This document shows positions 50,401 through 63,624 of a stretch of 64,000 bases of DNA, one piece after another; position 1 is the stretch's first letter; each line of letters starts with the position of its first letter. Made by a program: the position numbers and the translations under genes. A model generated the notes under the pieces. The model was not told the origin of the DNA. It did no database searches and was given only the letters and a program-made list of their open reading frames with translations. Origin of the DNA: Apiotrichum sp. Y4204 (Eukaryota; Basidiomycota; Tremellomycetes; Trichosporonales; Trichosporonaceae); contig JAMYHL010000012.1 of the NCBI GenBank assembly GCA_025531455.1, positions 248,001-312,000 on the forward strand. The letters run 5' to 3'.

Positions 50401-50445
50401 ACGCTCCGGCAGTGGATGGTGCGCGTGTCCCAGTCGAATGAGTAG
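35432..50445 (+). CDS. MDN1: Midasin, dynein-like AAA+ ATPase of 60S ribosome biogenesis
   Basis: Six exons: 35432-35772, 35817-40437, 40478-43879, 43919-47099, 47136-48795, 48831-50445, joined by introns of 44, 40, 39, 36 and 35 nt; 4939 residues, matching the ~4900 of yeast Rea1/Mdn1. Six AAA modules are marked by Walker A loops at about residues 323 (PPSAGKTH), 672 (GETGTGKTT), 1110 (GPTSAGKTS), 1405 (GETGCGKTS), 1788 (GSPGVGKTS) and 2093 (GDAGRGKRD), each followed by a Walker B such as LLDEVNLA or VLDELNLA. A long helical linker follows, then an Asp/Glu-rich stretch of over 500 residues (about 4060-4610) and the C-terminal MIDAS domain with SLDDSRSMAE (DxSxS) near 4705. Mdn1 pulls Ytm1 and Rsa4 off pre-60S particles in the nucleolus and nucleoplasm. 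The sixth Walker A has Arg where Thr/Ser is usual, so that module probably does not hydrolyse ATP. The gene fills nearly a quarter of the window. Confidence 0.97.
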
Positions 50446-50885
50446 CGCCGAGGAGGGATGGTTGAGAGAGGAGGGGGGACAATACATTTTCTATAGACTT
50501 GCATTTTCCGGCCACTGTATGCATACGTATCTGATCATTCTTGGAAACGGTGAAGCGACAAATCGGGAATGACTTCTGTGAAGCTTCCTTCACCTGGGAC
50601 TCAGTGGCGCTCATCCGCCTGGGCCAACGAGAATGAAGGCGTGAATGTATGGGTGGACCGTACAGTAAGCATCACTGAATGACTCGCCGTAATCTTGAGA
50701 GATGCACTTCATATCGACAAACATACACGCCAGATCGCTTGAGGCCGGATCCGCAAGTTCATGAGTTCATGAAGTCGTTGAGTCCTGGGGGGTGGCTCAC
50801 CACGCGTCGCGACGCGTCGAGCACCGAAAAAAGCAAAAGTCAACAACCACCATCAACTCACACTCTTCACATCCACCCACTCACC
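50446..50885. other. Intergenic region between midasin and PSF3
   Basis: 3' flank of midasin and promoter of PSF3; no motif of note seen. Confidence 0.4.
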
Positions 50886-51670
50886 ATGGACAGCGACTAT
50901 TACTCGCTCTCAGCCATCCTCTCCGAGAACCACGTGTGTCTCATACATGGACCTACAGTGTACCAAGGGCCGAACTGACATATCCGCAGAAACTGCCATG
51001 CACATTCACGCTCGACGTGCCCGGGCTCGGATATCTCGAGGGCACCGACGCAGATCTGCATGCGGGCGCAAAGGTCGAGCTGCCAATATGGATCGGGCAC
51101 ACCCTGGCCGTAAAGTGCGTTATGACCGTGCTACCTCTTCTGTGGCTTGCTCTGACGCCAGCGAATTCGTCACTTTCAACGTGCCTACAGCGTATAGTGC
51201 GCGTGTGCGCAACGCGATCAACGCGAGCGCCGTCGCGCTCAGCCTTGCGCGCTTCCTCGGCGCCGGCGGGTGGTGGTACCGCTTTGGCGCGATGATTGCC
51301 AGCATGTGAGTCACGATTCTTTACGGTGCGCTGCGGAGCGTGGCGGCGCGAGGCGACACTCAACGGCATAGAACGTAGCTAACAGCAGGTGGGACAAGGG
51401 GGACGGCCTGCTCGCGATGTTGAACAAGGCCTTTACAGAGCGACTTCCGTCACTAATGGACCTGGCGGCACACCACGCAGCGGCGGACCACTCGATCCCC
51501 GAGTCGGGGGCTGGGAGCGGCGAGGCGCTACGCGACGGGATGGAGGCGGACGAACGCGAGCGTGAGTTTGCACCGGAATGCTAGAGCTGATGGCAGTGTT
51601 TGCGATCGGGCAGGAGAGCGGACGCGCCGTGCGTGCGTGGTATGAGACGAGCTGGGACCGGCGCAAGTGA
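50886..51670 (+). CDS. PSF3: GINS complex subunit Psf3
   Basis: Five exons: 50886-50933, 50990-51114, 51162-51305, 51389-51561, 51597-51670; 187 residues, near the family's ~190-200. The B-domain start YYSLSAILSENHKLPCTF is split by intron 1, followed by GAKVELPIWIGHTLA, then the helical A domain with AINASAVALSLARFLGAGGW and a C-terminal GQESGRAVRAWYETSWDRRK. Psf3 is one of four GINS subunits in the Cdc45-Mcm2-7-GINS replicative helicase and is essential for origin firing and fork progression in the nucleus. Introns are 56, 47, 83 and 35 nt. It converges on the epimerase-like gene. Confidence 0.88.
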
Positions 51671-52139
51671 CGAACAACACACGATTGGACATGCCTTGCA
51701 TCGGCTGCGTGCGTTGGGGGTGGGTATTGGTCTCCGGGTGTCAGTGGGCACGCCGAAGGCTTTGCGTGTGGGTGGACCCCATAGTGAGAGCTGAGGAGCG
51801 AAACTTGAGTTGAATTGTTGTTACATTGTTACATGGACTGGATATAGATACGGATCTCGAAGTGTACACGGCACTGACCTGCCCTTTACCTGCTTACATG
51901 ATATCGTCGTCCATCCACGACCGACCACTGTGGACTCAATCACGCCATCCGCCATTCGCCCCGTACCATCCTGGCTGACTCGCTTTCATATGATCCATAC
52001 GCTCATTGTACTAGTACATACACGCTCGACCTTGGGACCACTTTGTACTTTCGATGCTGGATACGGGTTGTAATCTACGCACGCGCGGCCCACTGGCCCA
52101 CTGTACGCCACGCCCTGCCTGCTTCCTTCGGCTTGCAGC
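51671..52139. other. Convergent intergenic region
   Basis: Between the stop codons of PSF3 and the minus-strand epimerase-like gene. Nothing beyond 3' flanks is seen. Confidence 0.4.
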
Positions 52140-53529
52140 TCAGCAGCCATGCGAGCAGCCGATGGTAACGACGGACGAGTTGGGCTGCACACCCGGGAGC
52201 GCCCACGCCGGGATAGTCTTCTTGCCCTCGTAGTGTGCGCAGAACGCGGACCTGAGAGTGAGCGATAGCCGGAATGAGAGTCTGCAAGTGGGATCATAGC
52301 AGTATGAATCCCATGCTGACTTGACTTTTACTCACCAGTACAGGTCCATACCGTCGACGAGCGAGGGCTTCTTGGGGATCCAGCCGGTAAGCGACGTGCC
52401 GAGTGTGGGACGGAGGCACGTCGTGCTCGTCCACGCCATCTCGATCGCTGTCTGTCAGTATTGTTCCCCCCCTCCTTCCTTGAGACTCACGCATCTTGGG
52501 GTTGGGCGCACGCAGGCGGTATCCCTTTGCTCCCGAGACGCGGACGACCGCATCGAGGATGTCGGTCCACCGCTCGCTCTGCGAGTTGGCGCCGACGAGC
52601 GCGACGCCCTTGAGAAGTGGTCCCTGGCTGTCAACTACAAACTCTGCACTCTAAACAACAGTTGCACTTACACGCTCGCCCGCGCGCACGTACAGATCCG
52701 CCAGGTCGTCCTGGTGGACCATGAGGAGACGCGTCTCAGGGAGGCCGATGACCTCAAACTCGCCGGCGGCCTTGGCGGCATCGTGCGCCGGCGCAAGCAT
52801 AAACGGCTCGAGCAAGCTTCCGCTGCGGCCGTACAGAACCGCAGGGCGGATGACAATGCCGTTGACCTTGTCGCCTGCTTGTTAGCTTTCACCTTGCCCA
52901 TGAAATCTTGACAGTTATACTCACTGCTCAGGACGGCGTTCTCGACTTCGCGGCGCCACGAGTCATTCTCATGCGCCGCGGAGGCAGGGTTCTGCTCGGT
53001 GCTCCACGCGTCGAGGCCACCCGCTCCGCGCGAGTGCGACCACGATGTGCCGGTGTAGATGTACGTGATGCGGGTGCCGGGCGCACCGCGGCTGCTGATG
53101 GCCTCGACCGCGCGGAGGGCGCCGAGCGGCTGCTCGCTACCGTCGGAGCGGATCGTGTCAATGACTGGTGTCAGACTAGAGGAAGGGGGAGGAAGGGGAG
53201 TGGCGAATGTTGTACGGCACTCCTCTGTCCCAGAAGAAGGACAAAGACAGCTCGATTCATTCAATACCATTCTTGCACTCACCGATATCAATATCGTCCG
53301 CGACGCGGCCCCAGACGTTGAAGCCGTGCGCGCCGTTTGGCGGGCAGATGAGGGGGATGATTTCGTGCTTTGCGAGCTGGCGGGCCTGGCGCTGGTCGCG
53401 TGTCGTGCCGTACACGATGTGGCCAGCGCGCGAGAACGCCAGTGCGGTGGGGAGGCCGATGAAGCCTGGGTGTCAGTGGCGAGATAACAGAGGAGACGTA
53501 CCGGAGGCGCCGAGGATGAGGACCTTCAT
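52140..53529 (-). CDS. NAD-dependent epimerase/dehydratase-like protein (extended/atypical SDR)
   Basis: Seven exons on the minus strand: 53529-53502, 53465-53283, 53164-52925, 52874-52672, 52623-52491, 52447-52336, 52251-52140; 336 residues. The N-terminus VLILGASGFIG, split by a 36-nt intron, is the GxxGxxG dinucleotide-binding motif of an extended SDR. Later features are TYIYTGTSWSHSRG, IRPAVLYGRSGS and RLLMVHQDDLADLYVRA, the usual order of strand 6 and the substrate-domain entry in fungal epimerase-like proteins. No clear YxxxK catalytic pair is present where expected, so it may be an atypical SDR used for binding or reduction of an unknown substrate. Probably cytosolic. Two acceptors were chosen by frame (52624 and 52448). 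Confidence 0.82.
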
Positions 53530-54459
53530 ATTTGCTGGTGTGTTGGAATGAGGATGTGTGTGTTGAGAGTCTTGTGAGACAGCTTGATAAGAGTTAAGAG
53601 GGCAATGTAAAGACCATGGCACGGTCCACATCCGCTCTCATATCGTCGTTCGGCTCAAGGATCTCATCCGCAGGCCGGGGTGATGGCTGTGCGGTCTCGA
53701 CGACGCAACGCCACAAATCCGCGCAAAGCCACTGGCGCTCACCGGGCCAATTCGTGCACGCCACCCCTCTCCTCTCCACCCTCCCTCTCCACGAAGGCAC
53801 AAGACGCTGCACGACGCCACTATTGCCCCGGTTTGCCTTTGGAGGAACAATAGGAGCAACGCCGACAAGAGTAAACACAATAGCCACGTTGCAGACAGCA
53901 TGCTCTGGGCACCAGGAACTCGGAGGTCCGCCAAGCCGAGACTGAAAACGTCCGGAAGAACAATAGAAAAATCAGGTCTACAATGACGTTAACCGTCAAA
54001 ACAGACTCCGGTCACCGCCGGCTCTTGCTTGATTAAGGACTGATAATAACAGATGTGTGGTATGCTTCGCTTGCTAGCTCGCGTTCGCAATACAGATCCG
54101 AATCGCCTTGTCGCCGCGCGCGCGGTTTCCGAGATTCATGTCGCCTGTTAGTTGCCCACCAGGGACGAACATGTTCATATGCATCCACTCAGGGGTTCCG
54201 GGATCTTCCATACAATCAACGAGCGATAAAGAGAGCGATAAAGAAACCAAATAAAGGACAATGGCCTATCAGACAGATTCCCGACGCCGTAAAAAGTCCA
54301 CTGGTTCTCTCGATGCTGGACGTCATGTCATTCATTACATTACGCGAGCCATGGATCCGCGGCCGATCGAAAAAGCCTCAGATCCGACGACCGGCCCGGT
54401 CTGTCCGGGGTAGCCTACATCCTTGGATGTTCAAATACAGCGAGCTACAGGACTCGCGG
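53530..54459. other. Intergenic region between epimerase-like gene and VPS29
   Basis: It contains the promoter of the epimerase-like gene and the 3' flank of VPS29. No gene-like frame is supported. Confidence 0.4.
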
Positions 54460-55991
54460 CTACCACGAGTTCTCTCCGCCATGCTGTTCCCGGGGCGGCT
54501 CGGGTTTCCGGTACTCGACCTTGTCAACCTTGACCTGTGGAGTCAGTGGGACCTATGTTGCGCATGACGATCGCGGTGACTCACCTCGCCATCCACGAGT
54601 TGGTACACATAGGTCACAATCACCGGACCCTGTACATCCAGAAGCGCGAAGCTTGGTGTCGAGTCACTAGTCAATGTTAGCTATAGCCTGAGAACGGCAA
54701 CTCACCCATTCAGCCCGTGCCAAGCGCCAGTTGCCGAACCTGGGTTTACAAAGAACCGTCCGTCAAATTCAAACGCCTCGAAACTGGTGGTCAGCTGAGT
54801 GATACTGTAGAGATGGGTCTCGAGTCTTGCGATCCATGGTCGAAATTCCTCCCTTGCTCAACAAACAAGCGGCCCAGGATAGGTGATGGAATACGATTGA
54901 CAGCTGGAGCTACAAGGAAAAGGGAAAACGATGGCTTGCGGCTTGACCACGGTGTCTTGACCACAGTGTGTCAAGGAGAGTGCCAGTTGAGTCCATTTGA
55001 GCCAACGGCCCAGACAGCGGCCCAGACAGCGGCCCAGACAGCCCCTGATGGCACACTCCGCTTAGAGGGCGATGAACATTGAGAGACCACGATCTCAGCC
55101 GATGTTCATCGCTGGGCAAGATAGTTCAAGGAGGAAGGGAACACAGAGCGAAGGACAAAACCTCCATCTCGCAGAACATCGCCACTCACCGATGGGTCCC
55201 CCCGCTTATGAGCACGTCGACGTCCATCTGACGCGCAAGTGCAGCTAGCATCTCTCCGTCACCGGCGGGAACAATCTGCTGCCCGTGCACGGCACCTATG
55301 CGAATGTTGGCATGCTTGATGCTGAGGGAGAGGGGAAAGTGATTGTTCTGGGTGTGAGCGGTGACGCAGAGGGAGCCGGGTTGGTGTTTCACATCATGTA
55401 GAAAGGTAATCGACTGTCTTATATCTCGACAATGCCCGTCCGTCACCTCCACTTACATCGTCAAACTCGCCGCGCACGACGTGCACCTCCGGCGCGATGG
55501 TACGGAGATAATCAAACGTCTCCTTGTCGCACACGTTGCCCGTACAGATGACCTGCCCGATCTTTCCCGGGACCTGGGGTCAGCGCTAATTGTAGAGTAA
55601 ACAAGTCAAGGCTAAAGGATCGTGGACACGGTGCAGAGGAAAGCTATCATCGTATCCAGAGGCGGGACAGGCAGGAGTGGAGCTCCGCGTCCAACCAGGT
55701 CGGAACGTCCCGTCGTCACTCAGCCAACCGGCTGAGTTTGCCGTCGCGGATGGCCCCAGCCTAGCACTGCCAAGAGCTGCGGCACGCCGGCGTACCAACT
55801 CCAAGATCCCAGTGCAGCATCCAGGCCAGGCGATGCGGCCAATCATTCGTGCAATCCCGGCATCCCCCTCCTCCTTCCCGCCATCGCTTTTCGATCGCGG
55901 CGCGGCTCACAAGTAGTTTCTTGAACTTTGCAGGCAGATCGTGGGTAAGTGTTGGGATGTGGAGGTCCCCGATGACGAGGATGAGGACCAT
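54460..55991 (-). CDS. VPS29: Retromer subunit Vps29 (metallophosphoesterase fold)
   Basis: Six exons on the minus strand: 55991-55911, 55573-55457, 55347-55190, 54783-54706, 54666-54585, 54534-54460; 196 residues. Motifs run in family order: LVIGDLHIP at the N-terminus, [22 protein letters not shown] (split by the first intron), [38 protein letters not shown] and [11 protein letters not shown]. Vps29 has a phosphoesterase fold with degenerate metal sites and is a scaffold in the Vps26-Vps35-Vps29 retromer that recycles cargo from endosomes to the Golgi. Introns 1 (337 nt) and 3 (406 nt) are unusually long for this locus; the third contains a 12-bp triple repeat. Confidence 0.92.
55007..55042. 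repeat. Three exact 12-bp tandem units in VPS29 intron 3
   Basis: GGCCCAGACAGC is repeated three times without change, inside the 406-nt intron 54784-55189. Confidence 0.8.
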
Positions 55992-57979
55992 GGTGAGAGA
56001 GAGTGAGGGGGGGAGGAGGAGAGAAACAAGACAAAAGGGATGCAAGGCTGTCAACAACAGCATCGATACCATCAAGAGCTGGATACGACTGGCAAGCCTC
56101 GTTCGACGTCACCACCCATCTGGTTGAACATTTACGTAATCGAACAACTCCGTCCAGCGGTCCGTGGTCTAGCCATATAGCGGAGCGATGAGCATGATGA
56201 ACGTCAAGCGACACGAGCTCCATCGGGCTCACACATCTGTACATTGTACAATCATACATGGTGCATACAATGCTTTGCTCTTCTGACATCTAATGGAAAC
56301 TGATTACTGCAGAAGCGACCGTGATAACCATTGGAGGGGAGCAAGAGTACACGCACCGGAAGCTGATTACTCGCCTAAGCAGCCAAAAAACCCACTCAGA
56401 AACAGGTGTGGGGAAGTAAGACGGCGGACTTGGGGTTATTTACAAGCTTACAAGTGCAAAAACTAGTTTTGCCCCCATAAGTGAGAAGAACAAAAGAACT
56501 CGAGGATCGCGGCGCAGAGAAACGAGGCCGGACGGAAGGCCAACAGCCCCAAAGAGCTGGCAACGAGGGTGAGGCCGGCGACGGGTGCGCAGGTCTCGGG
56601 CATCTGTGCATCCACAACATGTGCGATTTAGAGAGAATACTTGGGCGCTTGGAGGACAATTGGACAAGATTTGCCCAATTGCAAAAGGGTATGGCGGTGT
56701 CAAGGCGGAAACCCTTGCCAGTCGCGAGAGAGTACAAATCGCCTCTCTCCACGGCAGCTCTTATCGCCTTTTCACACACTTAGAAGATCTGGCGCGGAAC
56801 ACATCTGGTTTGGGAGAAGACGGCCGATGAAAATGAGGTTTGAAACAAGTGCAGGAAAACATGCACTGCAGCGCCTGTGACCTTGTCGAGCATGTAACTC
56901 GGTGCAAGTCACTCTGACTCTCCAGCGATCCCAAGACAGAGAGGTACACCGGGCTGCAGTTGCAGCCTTGCGGCATCAGAACGTTACCGCGCGGTGACGC
57001 GACGGTTTTGGGCGTTAGGTCGCGGCGTTGCTCGTCTCGTCTTCCTCTTCGGCTTCTTGCCACTTCCTCCTGCGGGTATCCGCTGCCTCCTACTGGATTT
57101 ACCGTCCTTTCGCCCGGACTTTCTCTGTAGCTCTGTGCGTTGTCGACAGCGCCTGCTGCTGGACCTCGGGTGATTTTATTTTTATTTTATATTTTACTCT
57201 ATTTTTCTTCGATATGTTCGAAATACAGTGTTATACCTCATCTCTTTCGTTTTCTTGTTGCTGCGACCACTATGACTTTGAGACTTTGACGAGTAAGCAA
57301 TGTGTGGACCTCTTCTCTTCTTTTGTTTTTTCTGCTTCTGCTGATCGGGTAACGACATCATGATAGACGACTTGAAGACTTTGATCGTGATGTAAACTCA
57401 ATTTGTACTCTACCCCCACCGACGCGTTCGATGCCTCGAGAGAATAAATGATGATACAGTAAAAAGTCATATCTACTGTATGTGCATATCGGATACAACT
57501 CGGAGGCGTGTCAGTCTCTTCTCACTGGATTGAAGAACAAGCATGTAGCCGCAGGGCGCCGCAATGGGTATCTTCAATCGTGGTCTGAATGGGTCTTGGA
57601 TGAGATCAAGAGGTGTTGATATCCGTGATCTGCCCCAGCGGCCAACATTATCTGCAGCAATGGACGAGTTGCCCCGGAACTGGGCTCTGGCGATCAACGT
57701 TTTTCAGGTCGAAGTGCGGGGTACTGGCCGGACACATCTGGGAGAGAAGGTGGGGTATACAGTGGGCGTTTTGATCGTACCATTCAAGTGGCGGAGATTG
57801 GCTGGGTGGGGGTGGAGTTTAGGCGGAACAGAACATCCACTAACGCTGGTGCTGCAACGACACGATTGTCTTTCGGGATTGTCTTGGATCTTTTGGTGTC
57901 CATCTTTTTTTATCTCTCTCCATCACATCATTACACATTTCCGCATCGCATTTCTTAATTTCATTACATTCCTTTCACC
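55992..57979. other. Long intergenic region between divergent VPS29 and IDI1
   Basis: About 2 kb with no supportable gene. A T-rich stretch occurs near 57170-57215 and a pyrimidine-rich leader (57895-57975) precedes IDI1. The open frame 57564-57983 runs into the IDI1 start in another frame and has no family features. Confidence 0.45.
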
Positions 57980-59121
<1,142 letters not shown>

Positions 59122-59418
59122 AATAGTGTCTTGCTGTCCTTCTCGTACCTCCGGGTCAATGACCCCTCGGCTGGGCGCCTGATGGCGACCGCCCTATCTA
59201 GATGATTTGGTTGTTCTAGTACACATCCATCGTGGATCTGAATGCATACACATAATCCTTCCTGCAGACTGACCACATGCGAGGTGTTCTCACTCTCAAC
59301 TCTCTGCCACTCATTCCATCATCTCACAATCACAAAGATGCCATCACGATTTCGTGTGCTCCAATGGTGCATGCTCTATGGTATCTCCAGCAGGGTATCG
59401 ACAACTAGAACGTTGATT
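59122..59418. other. Convergent intergenic region of IDI1 and FES1
   Basis: 297 bases between the two stop codons; only 3' flank is seen. Confidence 0.4.
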
Positions 59419-60673
59419 TTACGCCAACGCCTTGGCCACCTCCTGGGCCTCTGCGCCTTCAAACCCGCGCTCCTCCTGTCCCTTCGAGCCCCACTTATCC
59501 CAGACCCCGCGAATCGTGTTCTTCTCCGCCACCGAAAGTCCATCAGCGGCACTCGCCCGCGCGAGAGCACGCACAACATTCTCCTCGTACTCGACATCGT
59601 CGGCGTCCGGGCTAACCGTATTGCGCTCGAGCGCCGCCACCGCGGCCTTGAACACACCGGTACGCTCGAGCCCCTTGATTAGGTCCTCGTCAGGCGCAGA
59701 GCTCTTCGCCCGCTCCTCAAGCAGCGCGCGGACCTCGGAGGGGATCTCGTCAAAGTTGTGCGGGTCGCGCGCTTGGGACACGAGCGTGCCGAGCAGGAAC
59801 GCGACCTTGCGCCGGATCACGTGGTCGATGTCGGCCACACCGCGTGCGAGCGCCTTGTATCCCCGGTCGTCGTCCGCGGCGAGGACGGACGCCGCGAGCG
59901 GCCAGTGCTTCACCGCCGAGGAGAAGGCGTACACTGCCTTTGCGCGAGTCGGGCCCGACACGCTGCCGGCGGTTGCGGGGTACAGCAGGTCGAGGATCTT
60001 GGGGAACGCGTCGTGGAGGAAGAGCTGGGGTTAGTGTGAGTTTATGGCCAAGTATCAGGTAACTCACCGAGGCCTGGGCCTTGAGGTTGTTCTGGCATGC
60101 GGTTCCGGCGATCCAGAGGGCGTGGCGCACAATCTCGGGGTGCGGGCTGTCGAACAGGCTGAGCAGCGGCGTCCAGAGCTTGAGGACGGCCATGTTGTTT
60201 GCATTGTCGATGAGCTCGATGAGCATCTCAAACTCGTCAAGCGCGTCGACACGCTCCTCGATGTCCGCACTCTCGTTCGTAGCAATCGCCATCTTCTCCT
60301 TCATGGTGATGCTGTCGCTCTTCCCCATGATGAGGTCGAGCATCTCCGTTGTGAGGTCGGAGCGCTGCGCCGGGGCCGGGAGGTCGCCGGCATTGGTGGC
60401 TGGTGTCCCGGGGCCCGGGGTGCTGGCCGGAGAGAGGTCCGCAATGGGGTACTGCGCGTCGTTCGGGTGGAGCGTCGCAGCCGTTCCGGATGCGGCCTGG
60501 CCCGGCGCCGCGGGCTTGTAGGTGAGCTTCATGCCCTCGCCAACGGGCACGGACGGCCCCGCCTCCGAGTTCAAGTTCGAGTTCGCGTTCTCGGTCTGCT
60601 GCGGCTGCTGCTCAGCGCCGGGCTGAGTCGAGTTCTCCACGGCCCAGCGGAGGAGCGAGTTGAGGTCTGCCAT
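59419..60673 (-). CDS. FES1: Hsp70 nucleotide exchange factor Fes1 (HspBP1 family)
   Basis: Two exons on the minus strand, 60673-60068 and 60024-59419, each 606 nt, joined across a 43-nt intron; 403 residues. The N-terminal Fes1 motif [14 protein letters not shown] is present, then a Ser/Pro-rich linker and armadillo-like helices with [36 protein letters not shown] and [16 protein letters not shown]. Fes1 opens cytosolic Hsp70 (Ssa) for ADP release. The protein is longer than yeast Fes1 (290 residues), mainly through a linker at residues 18-105. It shares a 412-bp divergent promoter with the methionine aminopeptidase gene. Confidence 0.9.
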
Positions 60674-61085
60674 TGTGTTGGAGTGTAGTCTTGGAGGGTA
60701 ATGTTGTTGTCAAGAAGAGGCAAAAGGGGGAAGAGAGGCCATCTCGAGAGTGGAGCAGCTCGATATTTATCTGACCTCCACTCGACAAGATTCATTATGT
60801 AAAAGCAGGTGCACGCGGCATGTGGTGGATTCTGGAACGTCCCAGCCACGGCCAGCCACGAAGGGGGGGCACGTGACATCAACTGGCTCCGAGATCCGTC
60901 ATAGTTTACGTTAATTACGTTGCCAGATACCTATGTCGTGGCATCTGCGCGATATCTGCGCGTGGAAAGTCACGTGATTGAAAGACCTTTGGTTGCGCAA
61001 ATCTGAACCCCCCACTCTCTAGACAGATCTCGATTTCTGTTGAGCTTGTCTTTCGGTGCGATCCGGGGGGCCTCGACTGGCCGAC
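60674..61085. promoter_or_regulatory. Divergent promoter of FES1 and the methionine aminopeptidase gene
   Basis: Two CACGTG boxes lie at 60870-60875 and 60971-60976; the second is a full palindromic TCACGTGA (60970-60977), the type bound by bHLH factors such as Cbf1 in other fungi. A duplicated ATCTGCGCG lies near 60942-60962. Confidence 0.45.
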
Positions 61086-62425
61086 ATGATCCCCTCGGCG
61101 TCATCATCCTCGCTCCGCTCATCACCCCGCACCCAAACGATCCCGCGAATGCTCCGCTCCCTCCGCCCTCTTCTCCCATTACGCGCCGGCCCCCAGGCCC
61201 GCGGGGCATCCCGCGGGGTTTCGTACGCCTACACCGCCGCGCCACCCCATTTCGGGACATACGACGTGCTCTCCCCGGCCACCGCGATGGAGACGTACCC
61301 CGACCCCCGCCCCGTGCCGGAAAGCATACCGCGGCCGGGGTATGTGCCTGCCAACTTTTTTTCCGCGCCGATATGGGAGCATGACGAGCCGGGGAGCGAG
61401 CCGGACGCGGAGATTGTTGTGCCGGGGTCACTGGCGCATGAGGGGGTCAGGCGGGCGGCGAGTATTGCGGCCGAGGTGTTGCGTGAGGTTGGGAAGATGG
61501 TCAAGGTGGGTTTAAATATGGATATCAGGTGTGCGGCTTTTAACTTCAGCCTGGGGTCACGACTGCCGAGCTCGACGAGGCGGCACATAACCTCATCGTC
61601 GCGCGTAAGGCGTATCCCTCACCACTGGGATATTCGCATTTCCCGCGGAGCATCACGACGAGCGTGAACAATGTCATTGCGCACGGTATTCCAGACGAGT
61701 GAGTGAGATATTACTGAACGAGCCCTGTTTCGAGAGATGGCATCGCAGTATATTCATTTCTCGACGTTTGTCGTCGTCTTCTAACGCCAGCCGCCCACTG
61801 CTCGACACGGACATCATCAACCTCGACATTACAGTATTCCACGGCGGCTTCCACGGGGATACGAGCGCAACCTTTCTTCTCCCCGGGACGGACGGCCCGG
61901 GACGGGAACTCGTCGCCGCGACGGAAGAAGCGCTCGAGGCCGCCATCGCAGTGTGCAAGCCCGGTGTGCGGTTCTCCGAGATTGGCCGCGTGATCGAGTG
62001 AGTGCAGATGGGCCAAGTTCCTTCCATCTGCTTCAACGCAACATGTCTCGCTGGCTTCAAACTCACACGCAGGGCCTATGCGACGGAACGCTCTCTCGGC
62101 GTGAACACGCAGTTTGCGGGACACGGCATCGGGCGCCGCTTTCACCAGGAACCGTGGATCTACCACCACCGTAACTCTGATCGCGGGGTCATGCGCGTCG
62201 GCGACTGCTTTACGATCGAGCCAGCACTCACGCAGGGCTTCCGCTCGCGCGGGACGGTCTGGGACGACGGGTGGACGATGACGACGAATGTGAGTCGCTG
62301 CCGCGGAAAGAGTGCCGGAGATGGAATGCTCACTTTTATTCCAGACTGGCGCGCGCTCGGCGCAGTTTGAGCACCAGCTCCTCATCACCGACGACGGCGT
62401 CGAGGTGCTCACTCGCCAACCGTAG
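61086..62425 (+). CDS. Methionine aminopeptidase type I, probably mitochondrial (MAP1D-like)
   Basis: Five exons: 61086-61505, 61550-61698, 61791-61997, 62073-62289, 62345-62425; 357 residues. The first ~50 residues are Arg/Ser-rich without acidic residues ([20 protein letters not shown]), a likely mitochondrial presequence. The pita-bread core follows: [21 protein letters not shown], metal-ligand aspartates in [26 protein letters not shown] with the His ligand, FTIEPAL and QFEHQLLIT with the Glu ligands. All five metal ligands of the family are visible. It removes the initiator Met from nascent proteins, here probably organellar; cytosolic Map1 has an N-terminal zinc finger, which is absent. 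Confidence 0.92.
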
Positions 62426-62599
62426 CCGTAATATAGACAGCCGTAGTTTGTAGATAACATGATATATCCGTATATCCTTTCCTCACGTGGTGTGCCCCCC
62501 GAATTTGTGCATCTGCCGCATACCCTTCCGATATCGCGATATCGAGATAACATCGCCATCATCTCCATCAATCTAGACATCCGCATCGTACCCGAAAGC

Positions 62600-63369
62600 A
62601 TGAGTACAGGCGGGACCGCAGGCGAAGTCTCAAGCGGAGACGGAAAGGGAAAGGGAAACGGAAGTACAAGCGCAAGCGGGATACCCACCGCGGGGCCAAG
62701 CACTTCCAGCAATTCCAGCAATCCCACCTCTGAAGCGCTCACAATTCCGTCAACAGGTATACTCCAAACCCACTCGCAACTGACAGCAGGCCACGATTTC
62801 TGGGCCTACCGCCGCGCCTGCTTTTTGGCCGGCGCCCCGCTCCCGACCCCAACCACCCCTCTTCCAAACTCCTACCTCGTCCCCTCCCCGCCTCCAGCAG
62901 CTCCGTCCCATCCCCACCCCCGCGCACCGCGACAAGCCGAGAGCATCGCGCGCCTCGCCGCCCTCCTTGATTTTGATGCGGATCTCGCGTGGAATGGCGG
63001 CGTCGCGGGCGTGCATCGCAATCTTACTGGCGGACGGGCGCTGAGCTATTCGCTGCCCCTTGGACTTGTTGTGAGTTCTTGGAAATTGGGGGTTTCGGAT
63101 ACTGATGCCCGCTTTCTTTTAACGTAATGATCTTGTCTGGTTCTCCACCCATATCCACCTTTCTCTGTGTGTTGACTCTGGTCCTTTTGATGTGCTGCGC
63201 TTTATCTCGCTCTTGCCCCGCTTCGTACTCCCAGATCAAGATCCTGCAGGCGGGATGGGTGCGCGATGGGACATGGCCTGCAGATGCGTACGGACGGCCG
63301 TTGCCGGCGCCGCCGAGTCCGGAGGCTGGGAATGGCGAGTTGCCGGAGTTGGGGGATGGGCATCGGTAA
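62600..63369 (+). CDS. Gag1-like clamp domain (formerly DUF4050) protein
   Basis: Two exons, 62600-63070 and 63235-63369, with a 164-nt intron; 201 residues. The N-terminal ~50 residues are Ser/Gly/Thr-rich and disordered-looking. The rest has the conserved end of the Gag1-like clamp/DUF4050 domain: a WNGG-x-x-G segment, a buried PLGLV strand joined by splicing to IKILQAGWVRDGTWP. Its biochemical role is not established to my knowledge. The in-frame ATG at 62459 is possible but would leave only 33 bases after the aminopeptidase stop, so 62600 is preferred. It converges with the minus-strand gene at 63625. Confidence 0.65.
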
Positions 63370-63624
63370 GAGGTGAGGGGAATGGAGATGAAGGAGAGGC
63401 GAGAGACGTGGGAGGAATCCGAGGAGATTATTACGAAGGCCAGATGCCTCGGAGACACCTTGATCACTGGACACACTAGAGAGTAGAGGACTGAGGACAC
63501 AGCCCCAGCACGCACGCACAAGGACAAATATGCATTACACTTCACCATGGATCCTACAAGAGCTAGAGTAGTGTCGTCTCATCTTCATTCTCAGTGCTGG
63601 ATCGGTCATATTCTCGTCTAGCTT

